Of a stretch of 64,000 nt of DNA, positions 7,288 to 15,627 are shown piece after piece (the stretch's first letter is position 1; each line of letters opens with the position of its first letter). This stretch comes from JAKJGV01 sp964617565 (GTDB taxonomy: Bacteria > Verrucomicrobiota > Kiritimatiellia > CAIQIC01 > JAGNIJ01): assembly GCA_964617565.1 (NCBI GenBank), contig CAZTYH010000005.1:1-64000 (forward strand). The letters are read 5' to 3'. The position numbers and the translations under genes were made by a program. The notes beneath the pieces were generated by a model that had not been told where the DNA came from, made no database searches, and saw only the letters and a program-made list of their open reading frames with translations.

Positions 7288-10200
7288 TTACGGTGCGGAG
7301 AACATGATGCGGAAGATTCGATTGGTTGTCGCGGTCGGGAGATTGAACCATATCCGGTTCGAGCCGCCACCTTCGTATGTGCTGGTGAATGGCGTCAGTG
7401 GCTGCCAATCCTGTGGTTCCGCGCGCAGGTTCTGCGTCCAGTATGGCGCGACGGCCCACGGCGAGGCATTCGTATTGCCCGCCGTGAAGATGATCAGATT
7501 CGTTCCATAGACGAAACGCACGATCTCGACACTGTCCGGCGGAACCGGCGGTTCAGGCGGCTCGCCTTGCGGAACAAGGGTCTGGCCGGGATTGATGGTT
7601 CGGGGTGTGTAGTTGGTCAGTGTCCATGCGAAGTCGGCGTAATTGCTGCCAACACCGGCAAGATTAAGGCTGTATGACGCCGTGTCGTACTGGCTTGGGG
7701 GAATGCGATTGAATCCAGGCATAGGTCCGCTATATGAGAGTGAGTATTCAATTCCACCAACTTCGTTCAAAAGACGAATACCGTCAGGATATCCATCCGC
7801 CAGATTATCGTCCCATTCGCCCAAAGGATCGTACTTTGTGAAGTTCGTAAAGTTGATATCAGCTAAAGCTCCCCAGCCGGTGTCACCGAGGACGAAGAAC
7901 CCATAACCGTTGGTCATATCCGTTAGAACGGTGTTCGGTGGGAAGCGATAGTGTGCGTAGGTCTCGTAGTAGAGGCTGGTTATTGTGATGTGCCCTCCGT
8001 AATGCAACTCAAGAGTCCAGTCGCTGATGTCGAGTCCGGCTGGTCCGCAGACTTCGACAAACTCCTGTGTATCCATGCCCCAAGTAAGATCAAAGTTTCC
8101 GATGTAACAAATCTCATTAATCCAAACCTGTCCCGCAGGCGCGCGGGGGATGCCGTACCAGGCCGGACTGTTTGACCCGCCGGACGGATAAAACATGGGG
8201 CTATTGGTTGTCACTCCGACACCATCAAAATCAACCCGAACATAATATTGGACAATGGTGCCGGAGGGTTGGGGTGGAATCTGTACTGCGGAATTATAGA
8301 AGACATGGTTTTCCAGTTGCATGCTGAGCGCAGTGAAAGCTCCGGACGTACCGATGCGATAATATCCGTTCACGGCAAGAATCTCGGCGCTATTCAGCGG
8401 CGCAACAACAGCCTTGATGGTTACCCAGTCGTTGGAGAAAGGAGATTGAGGATCTGTCCAGACCGACAGATTAACGCTGGGTTGAGGGCGTGGTTCATGC
8501 ATTGTGATTTCATCGAAACGGACTTGCCGATCGCCGCTTAACCAGAACAAACGAGATCTAACACTGTTGGTGATATAATAGTATTTGGAATAGGTTTGAT
8601 AAGTGGCTGAAGTGATCGTGATGGTGTCGAGAGTGGTCCAATGGGTTTCATTAGTGGAGACTTGCAGCGCGTAATTGACTGCAGGTGCTCCGCCGTCCCA
8701 ATGCCGGTATCGAAAGGTGACGGTTCCCAAGCCATCGGCGAAATAGGGACTCGTGATTGAGCGTTCGCCCGATGTGCCACGATTTAGCCGAACAGCCTGC
8801 CCGGCGTATGCATCTGCCATCTCGATTATCGCATTCACGACTGACCACCCTTGATGCTGATAGTTCCCATAGCTGTTTTCGCTGGGCCACGTATCGAAAT
8901 TCTGGGATCGCCAGATTTCGGGCGGATAAGCCGGTGCGATGTTGATATTATCCAACATCAGCGATTGAGGCGCGGTACTTGGAGATACGGGAACACCGGT
9001 AATGATTACATCATCAAAAGACAGATTTCCCCCCGCCTTTGTGTAGGTGAAGCGAAATTGAGTCATGCTCGATGACACAGGCATATTGCGCGTTTGCGCC
9101 GTATTGCCAATATTCGCGATATTAGTGACGGTGATCCAACTTACGCCAACCAACCCTTCAACGCTAAGTACCGAACCTGTATTGATTGATTGGCCTCTTG
9201 TCCAGAAGCTCAGATTGGTTGGGTTCGAGACCACAGGGGTAACCACCCGGTCATTGGTGTCATCGAAGCGAAGGGATGGGGAATTTCTTCCAAAATTGCC
9301 GGTGGTTTCATAAATGCCGATGCCTGTAAATGACCATCCTGCTGGCGGCGTTGAGCCGCCAAAGAATTCTTCATCAAGCAGTATGTTCGAAGGAGGAACT
9401 GGAGGGTTTGTAATGTTACAGATTCGCACATAGCTGCCCGCAGGTTGATAGAAGAATCTTTCATAGGGCAGATAGGCTGTGCTTGTGATGTTGGAAATGG
9501 TGTCAAGCGTCGTCCAATTTGCTCCATCCGTGGAGGATTGCATCAGCAGGCGAGCTGGCGCTGTGCCGTTAGTGTCGCGGGCATATCGAAAAGATATGAT
9601 TCCATAACCCGAGGCGAAGAATGGACTCTGGACAAAATTTGTGAAAGACAATCCGCCATGAGGCAAGTGCAGAGATTTTCCGTGAAAAGCATTTGCGGTT
9701 GATACGATGCCGGTGTGCACACGCCATCCGAGATAAAGATGGTTGCCGATGTTGGTGCCGGCATCAGGCCATGTATTGAAGTCCATATAGCGCGAGATCC
9801 TCTGTGGTTCCTCAATGAAAATGTTATCTATAAAGAGTCTGTTCGTGCTTCCTCCGGCGTGTTGGATGCGAACATAGGCCGGTGAAGGAAGATAGAGGAA
9901 GGTTGCATACTCGGTGTAGGAGAGGGAGAGAACGTTTGTGACCCCGCCTACGGTAGTCCAAGTGCTTCCATCCAATGAGGTTTGTACACGGAATCCCACC
10001 ACGTCTGCAGTGGTCATGTTGTTTTCATCACCGGTGAAACCGTTTCGATACCAGAAGCGGATTATGCCGACGCCGTCTTCATAAAGCGGGGTGCGAATAT
10101 ATCCTCCATGATTGGTTGACGCGGCGGCATTTGCAATGCTTGCTGCATAACCGGAACGGGACAATTGCTGGGTGACGCCGGCCTCGACTAGCACACTCAC

Positions 10201-11550
10201 GACTTGGCCGGTGCACAATAACCAATCATCCAATTCATGACATTGATCCGTTGAGAATGCCCCCCATCGGTCAAAATCCTGCGTGCGGGTTGAGATGCGC
10301 CGGAGTTCCACATCATCGAATTGCATAGCGCCCTGTGTTCCGGCGCCGCTCATTGCGATGACGATTCGGGCCCATGCGGTATTTTCCGGCGCGACGCCCA
10401 GCACTTTGTTTCGGGTCCAATGCGTGTTGGTGGCCGTGTAGTTCATCGCGGAAACACCCAGGAGTACGAAGTTGGTGTCGTAGAATTCGACTTTCATTTC
10501 CTGGTTACCCGCTGTCCATTCGGGATCTGCCCAGAACCATGCCGAACCCTGGTAGGTATAACCCGGTTCCGCCGGGCCCTCTTGCCACCAACCGCCGAAG
10601 TCGTCATCAGGGGGACTCCATTTAGCACAGAGCGTGGCTTGAGCCGTTCCGCTTCGTCGTCGCCAATCTGTCTTTCGCTTGGCGCGACTCCAATAGTGAA
10701 TGGCCCAGATATCACCATGCGTGTCTGGAACACCCCACTGCCAATGCCGTGCGCGTTCGCCAAGATCATGATTTCCTGCGACTTCAAAGCTGGAGTTTTG
10801 GATAAGGTTGACGCCGGACGTTTCGGAATAGAGCAGGCGCATACTGTAGGCGAGGGTCGTATTGTCGAGCGTGATGCGATAATAGCCGGGGATGGCGTTC
10901 GAATAAACGATGTCATGTCCCGCGCCGACTATTTCTCCTGTGCCGGAAATGGGGAGTATATAGCCGACTTGGTTGGTGTCCCCGACCCTGACTTGCCAGT
11001 TATTGACACTGAATTTAAATCGGCCGCTGGATGCAGAGATATAGAAATCTCCCTGCCATATGTTATCGCCAATCAATTCCATGTTCGGGATGGAATTTGA
11101 ATTATTAAAGGTGCCGGCTGCGGCAACAATAGGCGGAGGAGGGTTTGTGCTTACGACAACGGCATATTCGTAAGTCGAATCGTTGAACGTGAACTCATAG
11201 GAAGACAACGGGCTGTTCGTCATCAGGATTTTGCGTGTAATGGATGGATTCTTTTCCGCGATGCCCGTGAACGGGGGGATATGCGAGGTCTGATTGGTTT
11301 CGCCCCACCAGTGGGCTGCCCATACGCCGTTGGCTACAAACATGAGTGCGTTGGTGTGAGAGATTACAAAAGCCGTGCCGCGCCATGTATTGTTGGAGAC
11401 GAGGACCATGTTTGGGGTTGCGCTGTGGTTGTTGAACGTGCCGGCTATGGCCATGGAGGAATAGGTGGAGGTCTGGGCGGAGGCGATCGTGGAGGCCGCA
11501 AGAAGGCAGATGATAAGAGATGGCGCGACGCGTGAAGATAGCTGTCTCAT
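7288..11550 (-). CDS. Giant secreted mosaic protein with lamin-tail domain
   Basis: About 1420 aa. The signal peptide is MRQLSSR...LIICLLAASTIASAQ. Start ATG 11550 is chosen because GGAG lies 9 nt upstream; GTG 11565 and ATG 11556 are alternatives. Two N-terminal repeats share the AGTFNN...PNM pattern, followed by a jelly-roll, carbohydrate-binding-like segment beginning NLIQNSSFEV. Next come at least three copies of a beta-sandwich module with the signature GxxxFRYR...STxxxxWTTLDTI. A lamin-tail-type domain begins at GQVWINEICYIGN and contains the EFVEVCGPAGLDISDWTLEL core. The C-terminus ends in a short module (YWTQNL...WQPL...NRIFRIMF). Probably a surface adhesin or polymer-binding protein; no catalytic motif seen. 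Its promoter lies just downstream of an inserted IS element. Confidence 0.8.
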   Translation of the reverse strand: MRQLSSRVAPSLIICLLAASTIASAQTSTYSSMAIAGTFNNHSATPNMVLVSNNTWRGTAFVISHTNALMFVANGVWAAHWWGETNQTSHIPPFTGIAEKNPSITRKILMTNSPLSSYEFTFNDSTYEYAVVVSTNPPPPIVAAAGTFNNSNSIPNMELIGDNIWQGDFYISASSGRFKFSVNNWQVRVGDTNQVGYILPISGTGEIVGAGHDIVYSNAIPGYYRITLDNTTLAYSMRLLYSETSGVNLIQNSSFEVAGNHDLGERARHWQWGVPDTHGDIWAIHYWSRAKRKTDWRRRSGTAQATLCAKWSPPDDDFGGWWQEGPAEPGYTYQGSAWFWADPEWTAGNQEMKVEFYDTNFVLLGVSAMNYTATNTHWTRNKVLGVAPENTAWARIVIAMSGAGTQGAMQFDDVELRRISTRTQDFDRWGAFSTDQCHELDDWLLCTGQVVSVLVEAGVTQQLSRSGYAASIANAAASTNHGGYIRTPLYEDGVGIIRFWYRNGFTGDENNMTTADVVGFRVQTSLDGSTWTTVGGVTNVLSLSYTEYATFLYLPSPAYVRIQHAGGSTNRLFIDNIFIEEPQRISRYMDFNTWPDAGTNIGNHLYLGWRVHTGIVSTANAFHGKSLHLPHGGLSFTNFVQSPFFASGYGIISFRYARDTNGTAPARLLMQSSTDGANWTTLDTISNITSTAYLPYERFFYQPAGSYVRICNITNPPVPPSNILLDEEFFGGSTPPAGWSFTGIGIYETTGNFGRNSPSLRFDDTNDRVVTPVVSNPTNLSFWTRGQSINTGSVLSVEGLVGVSWITVTNIANIGNTAQTRNMPVSSSMTQFRFTYTKAGGNLSFDDVIITGVPVSPSTAPQSLMLDNINIAPAYPPEIWRSQNFDTWPSENSYGNYQHQGWSVVNAIIEMADAYAGQAVRLNRGTSGERSITSPYFADGLGTVTFRYRHWDGGAPAVNYALQVSTNETHWTTLDTITITSATYQTYSKYYYITNSVRSRLFWLSGDRQVRFDEITMHEPRPQPSVNLSVWTDPQSPFSNDWVTIKAVVAPLNSAEILAVNGYYRIGTSGAFTALSMQLENHVFYNSAVQIPPQPSGTIVQYYVRVDFDGVGVTTNSPMFYPSGGSNSPAWYGIPRAPAGQVWINEICYIGNFDLTWGMDTQEFVEVCGPAGLDISDWTLELHYGGHITITSLYYETYAHYRFPPNTVLTDMTNGYGFFVLGDTGWGALADINFTNFTKYDPLGEWDDNLADGYPDGIRLLNEVGGIEYSLSYSGPMPGFNRIPPSQYDTASYSLNLAGVGSNYADFAWTLTNYTPRTINPGQTLVPQGEPPEPPVPPDSVEIVRFVYGTNLIIFTAGNTNASPWAVAPYWTQNLRAEPQDWQPLTPFTSTYEGGGSNRIWFNLPTATTNRIFRIMFSAP

Positions 11551-11570
11551 TGTCATATTCTCCACAGTTA

Positions 11571-11599
11571 AACATACCCGCGAGGGGGGTATTTGACAA
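11571..11599 (-). promoter_or_regulatory. Likely promoter of the giant secreted protein
   Basis: On the minus strand TTGTCA (11599-11594), a 17-bp spacer and TATGTT (11576-11571) lie about 20 nt before ATG 11550. The IS element ends 49 bp upstream of the -35 box, so this promoter is intact. Confidence 0.5.
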
Positions 11600-11647
11600 T
11601 GGGGATTGGTTGTTGGTTATCGGTTATCAGTTATAGATGCGTAATCC

Positions 11648-11695
11648 TGTCCAGTCAATACATAGGTAACATAAATGGTTCAATACATGGGTAAC
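11648..11695. repeat. IS481-type left terminal inverted repeat
   Basis: Imperfect 48-bp end, pairing with 12922-12972. It contains two copies of a CAATACATRGGTAAC word about 22 bp apart. One or two indels separate it from the right end. Confidence 0.85.
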
Positions 11696-11709
11696 GGTTT
11701 GCTCTGGTT

Positions 11710-12882
11710 TCAGGACGGTGGATTGGGGGGTACCCCCCAATCCACCGTCGCGGTCGTTACATCGATTTCTCCTAGTTTCATATGATCAAGCCACACCTCA
11801 TAACGCCTTCGCGGCAAAGGGCGAAGGCCCACGGAAACGCCCTTCAGACTTTCACTCAGGAATACGCTTTGTGACTCCACGCAGATCGCTCCGGACGAAT
11901 AGACCGGCCGTACAATCATGTCCGCTGGATACTCGATCTCATAGCCTTCCGTTTCGTAAGGACGGTCTGATTTTTTATAGACTTCCCCCGGCACTTTCAT
12001 GCCCAGTGCCTCATGAGGCCTTTCCCAATTGAACTCGTTGCGCCACGTGTCGAAGGCCGCCTGATGATCCGCCAGATTGCCCTCAATCACTCCCTGCAAC
12101 TCCCGGCGAATATCTAAATGCATCCGTTCATGTCCCCCGTTTTGTTCTGGATGGCCCGGTTCGATCCGATCCAGGTCGATGCCCAGCATGACCCACCAGG
12201 TCGACAGCCGAGTCAATCCATACACCGTTCGCGCCGAAGCGAACGGACTGCCATTGTCGCTTCTGATTACCTTGGGGATGCCATATTCCGAAAAAACATG
12301 CTCAAATACGCTGCGCACAGGGTCCGTCCTGCTGGTTTTCATCGCGCGCAGCTCCAGGATGTAACGGCTGTATGCATCTCGAATCGTCAAAGGCTCGCAT
12401 CGTTGCCTGTTGTTGATCCTCCACCACCCCTTGAAGTCAACCGTCCACAGATCATTCGGGCTCGCCGCCACACCAGGATGGCGAATCCGCTCTCCGGTTC
12501 GAGCAGGACGACGCTTGCGCTTTCTGACCATGCCAGCTCGCTCCAACACACGCTTGAAACTGCTCTCGCTCGGTGCCTGTCCATGGCTACGTCGGTAGAC
12601 TTCGCGGATCTTCCGGGGCCCCCAACCAAGATGCGACTGCTTAATCCGAATCATCTCGCAAACCACATCCTCTTTGAGCTCTTCGGGATGTCCGTGAGGG
12701 CGCCGCGACAGATCGGCCAAGCCTCCGGCACCATCCTCTTCAAAGCGTTTCCTCCATTTGTATCCCGTCTTGGCGCTAATGCCGTATTCACGGCACAAGT
12801 CCATAAACACTACCGTTGGATCGTAGGACCTCTGTACAAACTCTCGTCTCTGGCTCATTTCGTCTGGGCTCCTCCAAGGCAT
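11710..12882 (-). CDS. IS481-family transposase
   Basis: A 390-aa DDE transposase. The N-terminal helix-turn-helix region (residues about 10-70, with CREYGISAKTGYKWRKRF) is followed by a second helical DNA-binding segment. The RNase-H-like integrase core starts near LWTVDFKG (first Asp), with IRSDNGSPF (second Asp) and HPEQNGGHER (Glu), then NWERPHEAL, a typical IS481/IS3-like tail. A strong AAGGAGGA ribosome site lies 8 nt before ATG 12882. No frameshift or stop, so it is likely active. It catalyses excision and insertion of the surrounding element. Confidence 0.95.
   Translation of the reverse strand: MPWRSPDEMSQRREFVQRSYDPTVVFMDLCREYGISAKTGYKWRKRFEEDGAGGLADLSRRPHGHPEELKEDVVCEMIRIKQSHLGWGPRKIREVYRRSHGQAPSESSFKRVLERAGMVRKRKRRPARTGERIRHPGVAASPNDLWTVDFKGWWRINNRQRCEPLTIRDAYSRYILELRAMKTSRTDPVRSVFEHVFSEYGIPKVIRSDNGSPFASARTVYGLTRLSTWWVMLGIDLDRIEPGHPEQNGGHERMHLDIRRELQGVIEGNLADHQAAFDTWRNEFNWERPHEALGMKVPGEVYKKSDRPYETEGYEIEYPADMIVRPVYSSGAICVESQSVFLSESLKGVSVGLRPLPRRRYEVWLDHMKLGEIDVTTATVDWGVPPNPPS
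11714..11749. terminator. Perfect 36-bp palindrome at transposase 3' end
   Basis: GACGGTGGATTGGGGGGT (11714-11731) is followed immediately by its exact reverse complement (11732-11749), giving 18-bp arms with no spacer. On the minus strand it encodes the last residues of the transposase (WGVPPNPPS) and overlaps the gene's 3' end. It could act as a bidirectional transcription block shielding the IS, but no T-tract follows on either side; a structural or recombination role is equally possible. Confidence 0.6.
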
Positions 12883-12921
12883 AGCGGATCCTCCTTATTA
12901 GAGGACCAGAATAGCCTTAAG

Positions 12922-12972
12922 TGTTACCCATGTTCTGAACCTAATCCGTTACCTATGTATTGAACCTGGACC
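12922..12972. repeat. IS481-type right terminal inverted repeat
   Basis: Reverse complement matches the left end: GGTCCAGGTTCAATACATAG then GTAAC, with a second degenerate copy GGTTCAGAACATGGGTAAC further in. It is followed directly by the 11-bp target duplication copy. Confidence 0.85.
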
Positions 12973-13014
12973 ATGCGTAATCCCGATGCTGCCGCAGCAA
13001 GAGTGTTTCGGGGG

Positions 13015-13048
13015 GACCTCTGCCTTCTGACCTCTGCCTTCTGTCCTC
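13015..13048. repeat. Tandem 14-bp duplication in spacer
   Basis: GACCTCTGCCTTCT occurs twice back to back, then a partial GTCCTC. It resembles the other short repeat-word spacers of this genome and lies between the IS and the promoter of the pilus-like operon. No gene is visible from 12984 to 13178. Confidence 0.5.
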
Positions 13049-13079
13049 TAAAATCTGTCCAGTTTTTTTCACGGATGTG

Positions 13080-13109
13080 TTGACTCATCCATGGGGTGAT
13101 ACCTATACT
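13080..13109 (+). promoter_or_regulatory. Promoter of the Amuc_1098-1102-like operon
   Basis: TTGACT at 13080-13085, an 18-bp spacer and TATACT at 13104-13109. The first start codon is at 13179, leaving an untranslated leader of roughly 60 nt. It is the best sigma70-like match in this spacer, and all five downstream genes are tightly packed. Confidence 0.6.
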
Positions 13110-13178
13110 CCGATTGGTAAATCAGAATCGTCAGTGTGCAGTGAGATCCTTCGCTCTGAATCCGTAAGGAGGTGCTTG

Positions 13179-13760
13179 ATGAGACAGGCACAGGTTTTGT
13201 GTAGCGCGGCGTGTGCGGCCCTGTTGATAACTGTGGCTGCGGTGGACTGTTTAGCGCAGGCGGACGAACCGGTTGTTATTCGCAAGATCAGCGGCACGAA
13301 GGTCCGGACTCCCGAGTACCGGCTGGTAGCGGGACAGGCGCAGGCCCGGGGCAAGGACTGGTTTTCCGTCACGACCCAGTACGATACCGCTCCGGACTGG
13401 ATTGACGAAATGACGTTCAGCCACTACGTTCTCATCCGTGGCAAGACAGCCGACCAACCGCGTAACACGTTGCTGACGGGCGACGTGACTTATGTCAATG
13501 TTCAGAAGGGTCGGCATCTCAGCGACATGTATCTGCATCCCAGCACGCTGCTGCGTTATGGCGATGTGCAGAGCGTGGCGGTAGTGATCCGGGTGCAGGG
13601 CCGGGTGGTGGCGATGGCGAGCGAGCCGAGCAGTACACAGCGCTGGTGGGAGCAGTTGACCCCCGTGCAGGGATTGGTTTTGAACCGTATGCAGACACCG
13701 TTTGCGATGATCAATTTCGACAATTACGAGGCCATCAAGTTTGAGGGAGCGGCCCGTTGA
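13179..13760 (+). CDS. Amuc_1102-family pilus-like protein
   Basis: A 193-aa exported protein: signal peptide ending near VDCLAQA, then a single beta-rich domain (DEPVVIRKISGTKV...GKDWFSVTTQYDTAPDWIDE) and a C-terminal WWEQL segment. ATG 13179 is chosen for AAGGAGG 6 nt ahead and because it opens directly into the signal peptide; the longer open frame from 13077 lies partly in the promoter. Its position before a PilM-like gene, an Amuc_1100-like gene, an Amuc_1099-like gene and a secretin mirrors the Akkermansia locus in which Amuc_1102 occupies this end. Function of the family is not established beyond membership in the pilus-like complex. Confidence 0.75.
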   Translation: MRQAQVLCSAACAALLITVAAVDCLAQADEPVVIRKISGTKVRTPEYRLVAGQAQARGKDWFSVTTQYDTAPDWIDEMTFSHYVLIRGKTADQPRNTLLTGDVTYVNVQKGRHLSDMYLHPSTLLRYGDVQSVAVVIRVQGRVVAMASEPSSTQRWWEQLTPVQGLVLNRMQTPFAMINFDNYEAIKFEGAAR

Positions 13761-13786
13761 TGCGGGATGCCCGGAGAAGATAATTT

Positions 13787-15627
13787 ATGCTCAAGCAGGA
13801 ACGTATCCTCGCGCTGGACGTCGGCGCCAGCGGCCTGAAGATCGCCGAGTTCATCCCGATGAAGTCCGGCGGCATCGAGCTGGTGAATTTCGGCGTGGCG
13901 TCGTTGGGGATCGATCCGCAGGCGGAGACAGACCGGGGCACGTACATCACCACCACCATACGCGAATTGATGCAGGATCATGGCATCAAGGCGGGGCCGG
14001 TGCTGCTTTCAATTTCAGGACAGTCGGTTTTCCTGCGCTTCGTCAAGTTGCCGCCCGTGGACAAGGACAAGGTGGACCAGATCATTCTGTACGAAGCGCA
14101 ACAGAATGTGCCGTTCCCGATTGACGAAGTGGTATGGGACCGCCAGCTCATCGGCGGGCAGAGCGGCGAGATTGACGTTATGCTCGCGGCGATCAAGGCG
14201 GAAATTATCGAGAAGATGACGGATGCCGTGGAGGAGGCGGGGCTGGAGCCGGAGTTGGTGGATGTGGCTCCGATGGCGCTGTACAACGCGGTTCGCTACA
14301 ATTATCCCGAGTTGCCGGAGTGCACGTTGGTGATAGACATCGGTGCGCGCTCGACGGACCTGATTTTCCTGGAAGAGGGGCGGGTGTTCAGCCGAAGTGT
14401 GCCGGTGGCGGGCAATGCGATCACGCAGCAGATCATGCACGAGTTTGGGCTTTCCTTCGGCGACGCGGAGGAGTTGAAGCGCGCGCACGCGTTCGTGGCT
14501 TTCGGCGGCGCTTACGAGGGTCCGAAGAGCGAGGTGGTTGACAAAGTCTCGAAGAGTGTGCGCAGCGTGATGACGCGCCTCCACGCGGAGATCAACCGCT
14601 CGGTGAATTTCTATCGCAGCCAGCAGGCGGGACGTCAGCCGGGGCTTGTGCTTCTGACCGGCGGCACGTCGGTGATTCCGTACACGGNNNNNNNNNNNNN
14701 NNNNNNNNNNNNNNNNNNNNNNNNNNNNNNNNNNNNNNNNNNNNNNNNNNNNNNNNNNNNNNNNNNNNNNNNNNNNNNNNNNNNNNNCGTCAGCCGGGGC
14801 TTGTGCTTCTGACCGGCGGCACGTCGGTGATTCCGTACACGGATACGTTCCTTAAAGACAAGATGCATGTAGACGTGGACTACCTGAATCCTTTCCTTAA
14901 CGTCGCGGTAAGCGAGGGTATTGAGGCGGATGAGATTGCGCGCGTGGCGAACCTGATGGGGCAGGTGGTGGGGTTGGCGCTGCGGCGCGCGCTGACATGT
15001 CCCATAGAGATCAATTTGATGCCGCCGAAGGTGGTTGCGGAAAAGGCGTTCCGGCGCAAAGAACCCGTATTCATCATGGCGGCGATTTGCGTGCTGCTGG
15101 TGCTGACGGTCTGGTGCGGCTATTTCATCCGGATGGCGCGCATGGGTGAAGAGCGGCTTAATCGGATACGCGTGCGGGTGAACGACCTGCAGCGGGTGGA
15201 GTCTCGCCTTGCGGAAGCCGAGGGGCAGTTGCGCACGGTGAACGATAAGATCACGCGGTTGACGGGCCTCGTGGGCAATCGCACGACCTGGTTGCAGATG
15301 CTGGATCAGATTCATGAAAACCTGCCGGATGGCATGTGGCTTACGGAGGTCAAGCCCGTCACCGAGGCATCGAATGTGCCGCAGGATCCGTATGCTCCTC
15401 CCGTGGCCCAGGCGGCAACGATGATATCGGCCATTGAGATCACGGGGCTGGGGTATCGGGACAAGACTCCGGCGGGCAGTCCGATTCGCGACTACCGGGA
15501 TCGCCTGCGTGAGGCGCCGCAATTTGCGGACGGAACTGATATTATATGGCAGCCGACCCCGGCGCCGGACGACTTTGTTATTCAATTCAAGATACGGATC
15601 GCGCTGAAGGAGCCCATCAGCATATGA
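13787..15627 (+). CDS. PilM-PilN fusion (Amuc_1101-family), split by a false N gap
   Basis: The N-terminal part (about residues 1-350) is an actin-fold PilM/FtsA-like ATP-binding domain: ILALDVGASGLKIAE, then LVIDIGARSTDLIF and VLLTGGTSVIPY phosphate and adenosine loops. It is followed by a membrane helix (FIMAAICVLLVLTVWCGYF), a coiled-coil stretch and a PilN-like domain (TWLQMLDQIHENLPDGMWL). The 55 bp before the 100-N run (14633-14687) are repeated exactly after it (14788-14842). Collapsing the duplicate restores one continuous 561-aa frame. In type IV pili PilM is a cytoplasmic ring protein bound by the PilN N-terminus; here the two are one polypeptide. It overlaps the next gene by ATGA. 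Confidence 0.88.
14688..14787. other. 100-N scaffold gap that is false (flanks overlap)
   Basis: Exactly 100 Ns. The last 55 bases before it are identical to the first 55 after it, so the two contigs overlap and nothing is missing. True spacing is minus 55 bp. Confidence 0.93.

Larger units (their letters stand above)
11648..12972 (-). mobile_element. Complete IS481-type insertion sequence, 1325 bp
   Basis: The element is bounded by an exact 11-bp target duplication, ATGCGTAATCC, at 11637-11647 and 12973-12983. The terminal inverted repeats start TGTCCAG on the left and, read inwards from the right, GGTCCAGG; both continue TCAATACATAGGTAAC. Each end also holds a second, degenerate copy of the same word (CAATACATGGGTAAC on the left, CAGAACATGGGTAAC on the right), probably paired transposase-binding sites. 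One intact transposase gene fills the inside. Intact ends, intact duplication and an intact ORF point to a recent insertion. The insertion lies between the promoters of the secreted protein and the pilus-like operon. Confidence 0.92.

Noticed and set aside
10321..11100. 259-codon plus-strand frame inside the giant secreted protein gene
   Set aside because: Antisense shadow; the minus-strand gene has signal peptide, repeats and ribosome site.
12118..12963. 281-codon frame on the plus strand across the transposase
   Set aside because: Shadow of the DDE transposase; no motif of its own.
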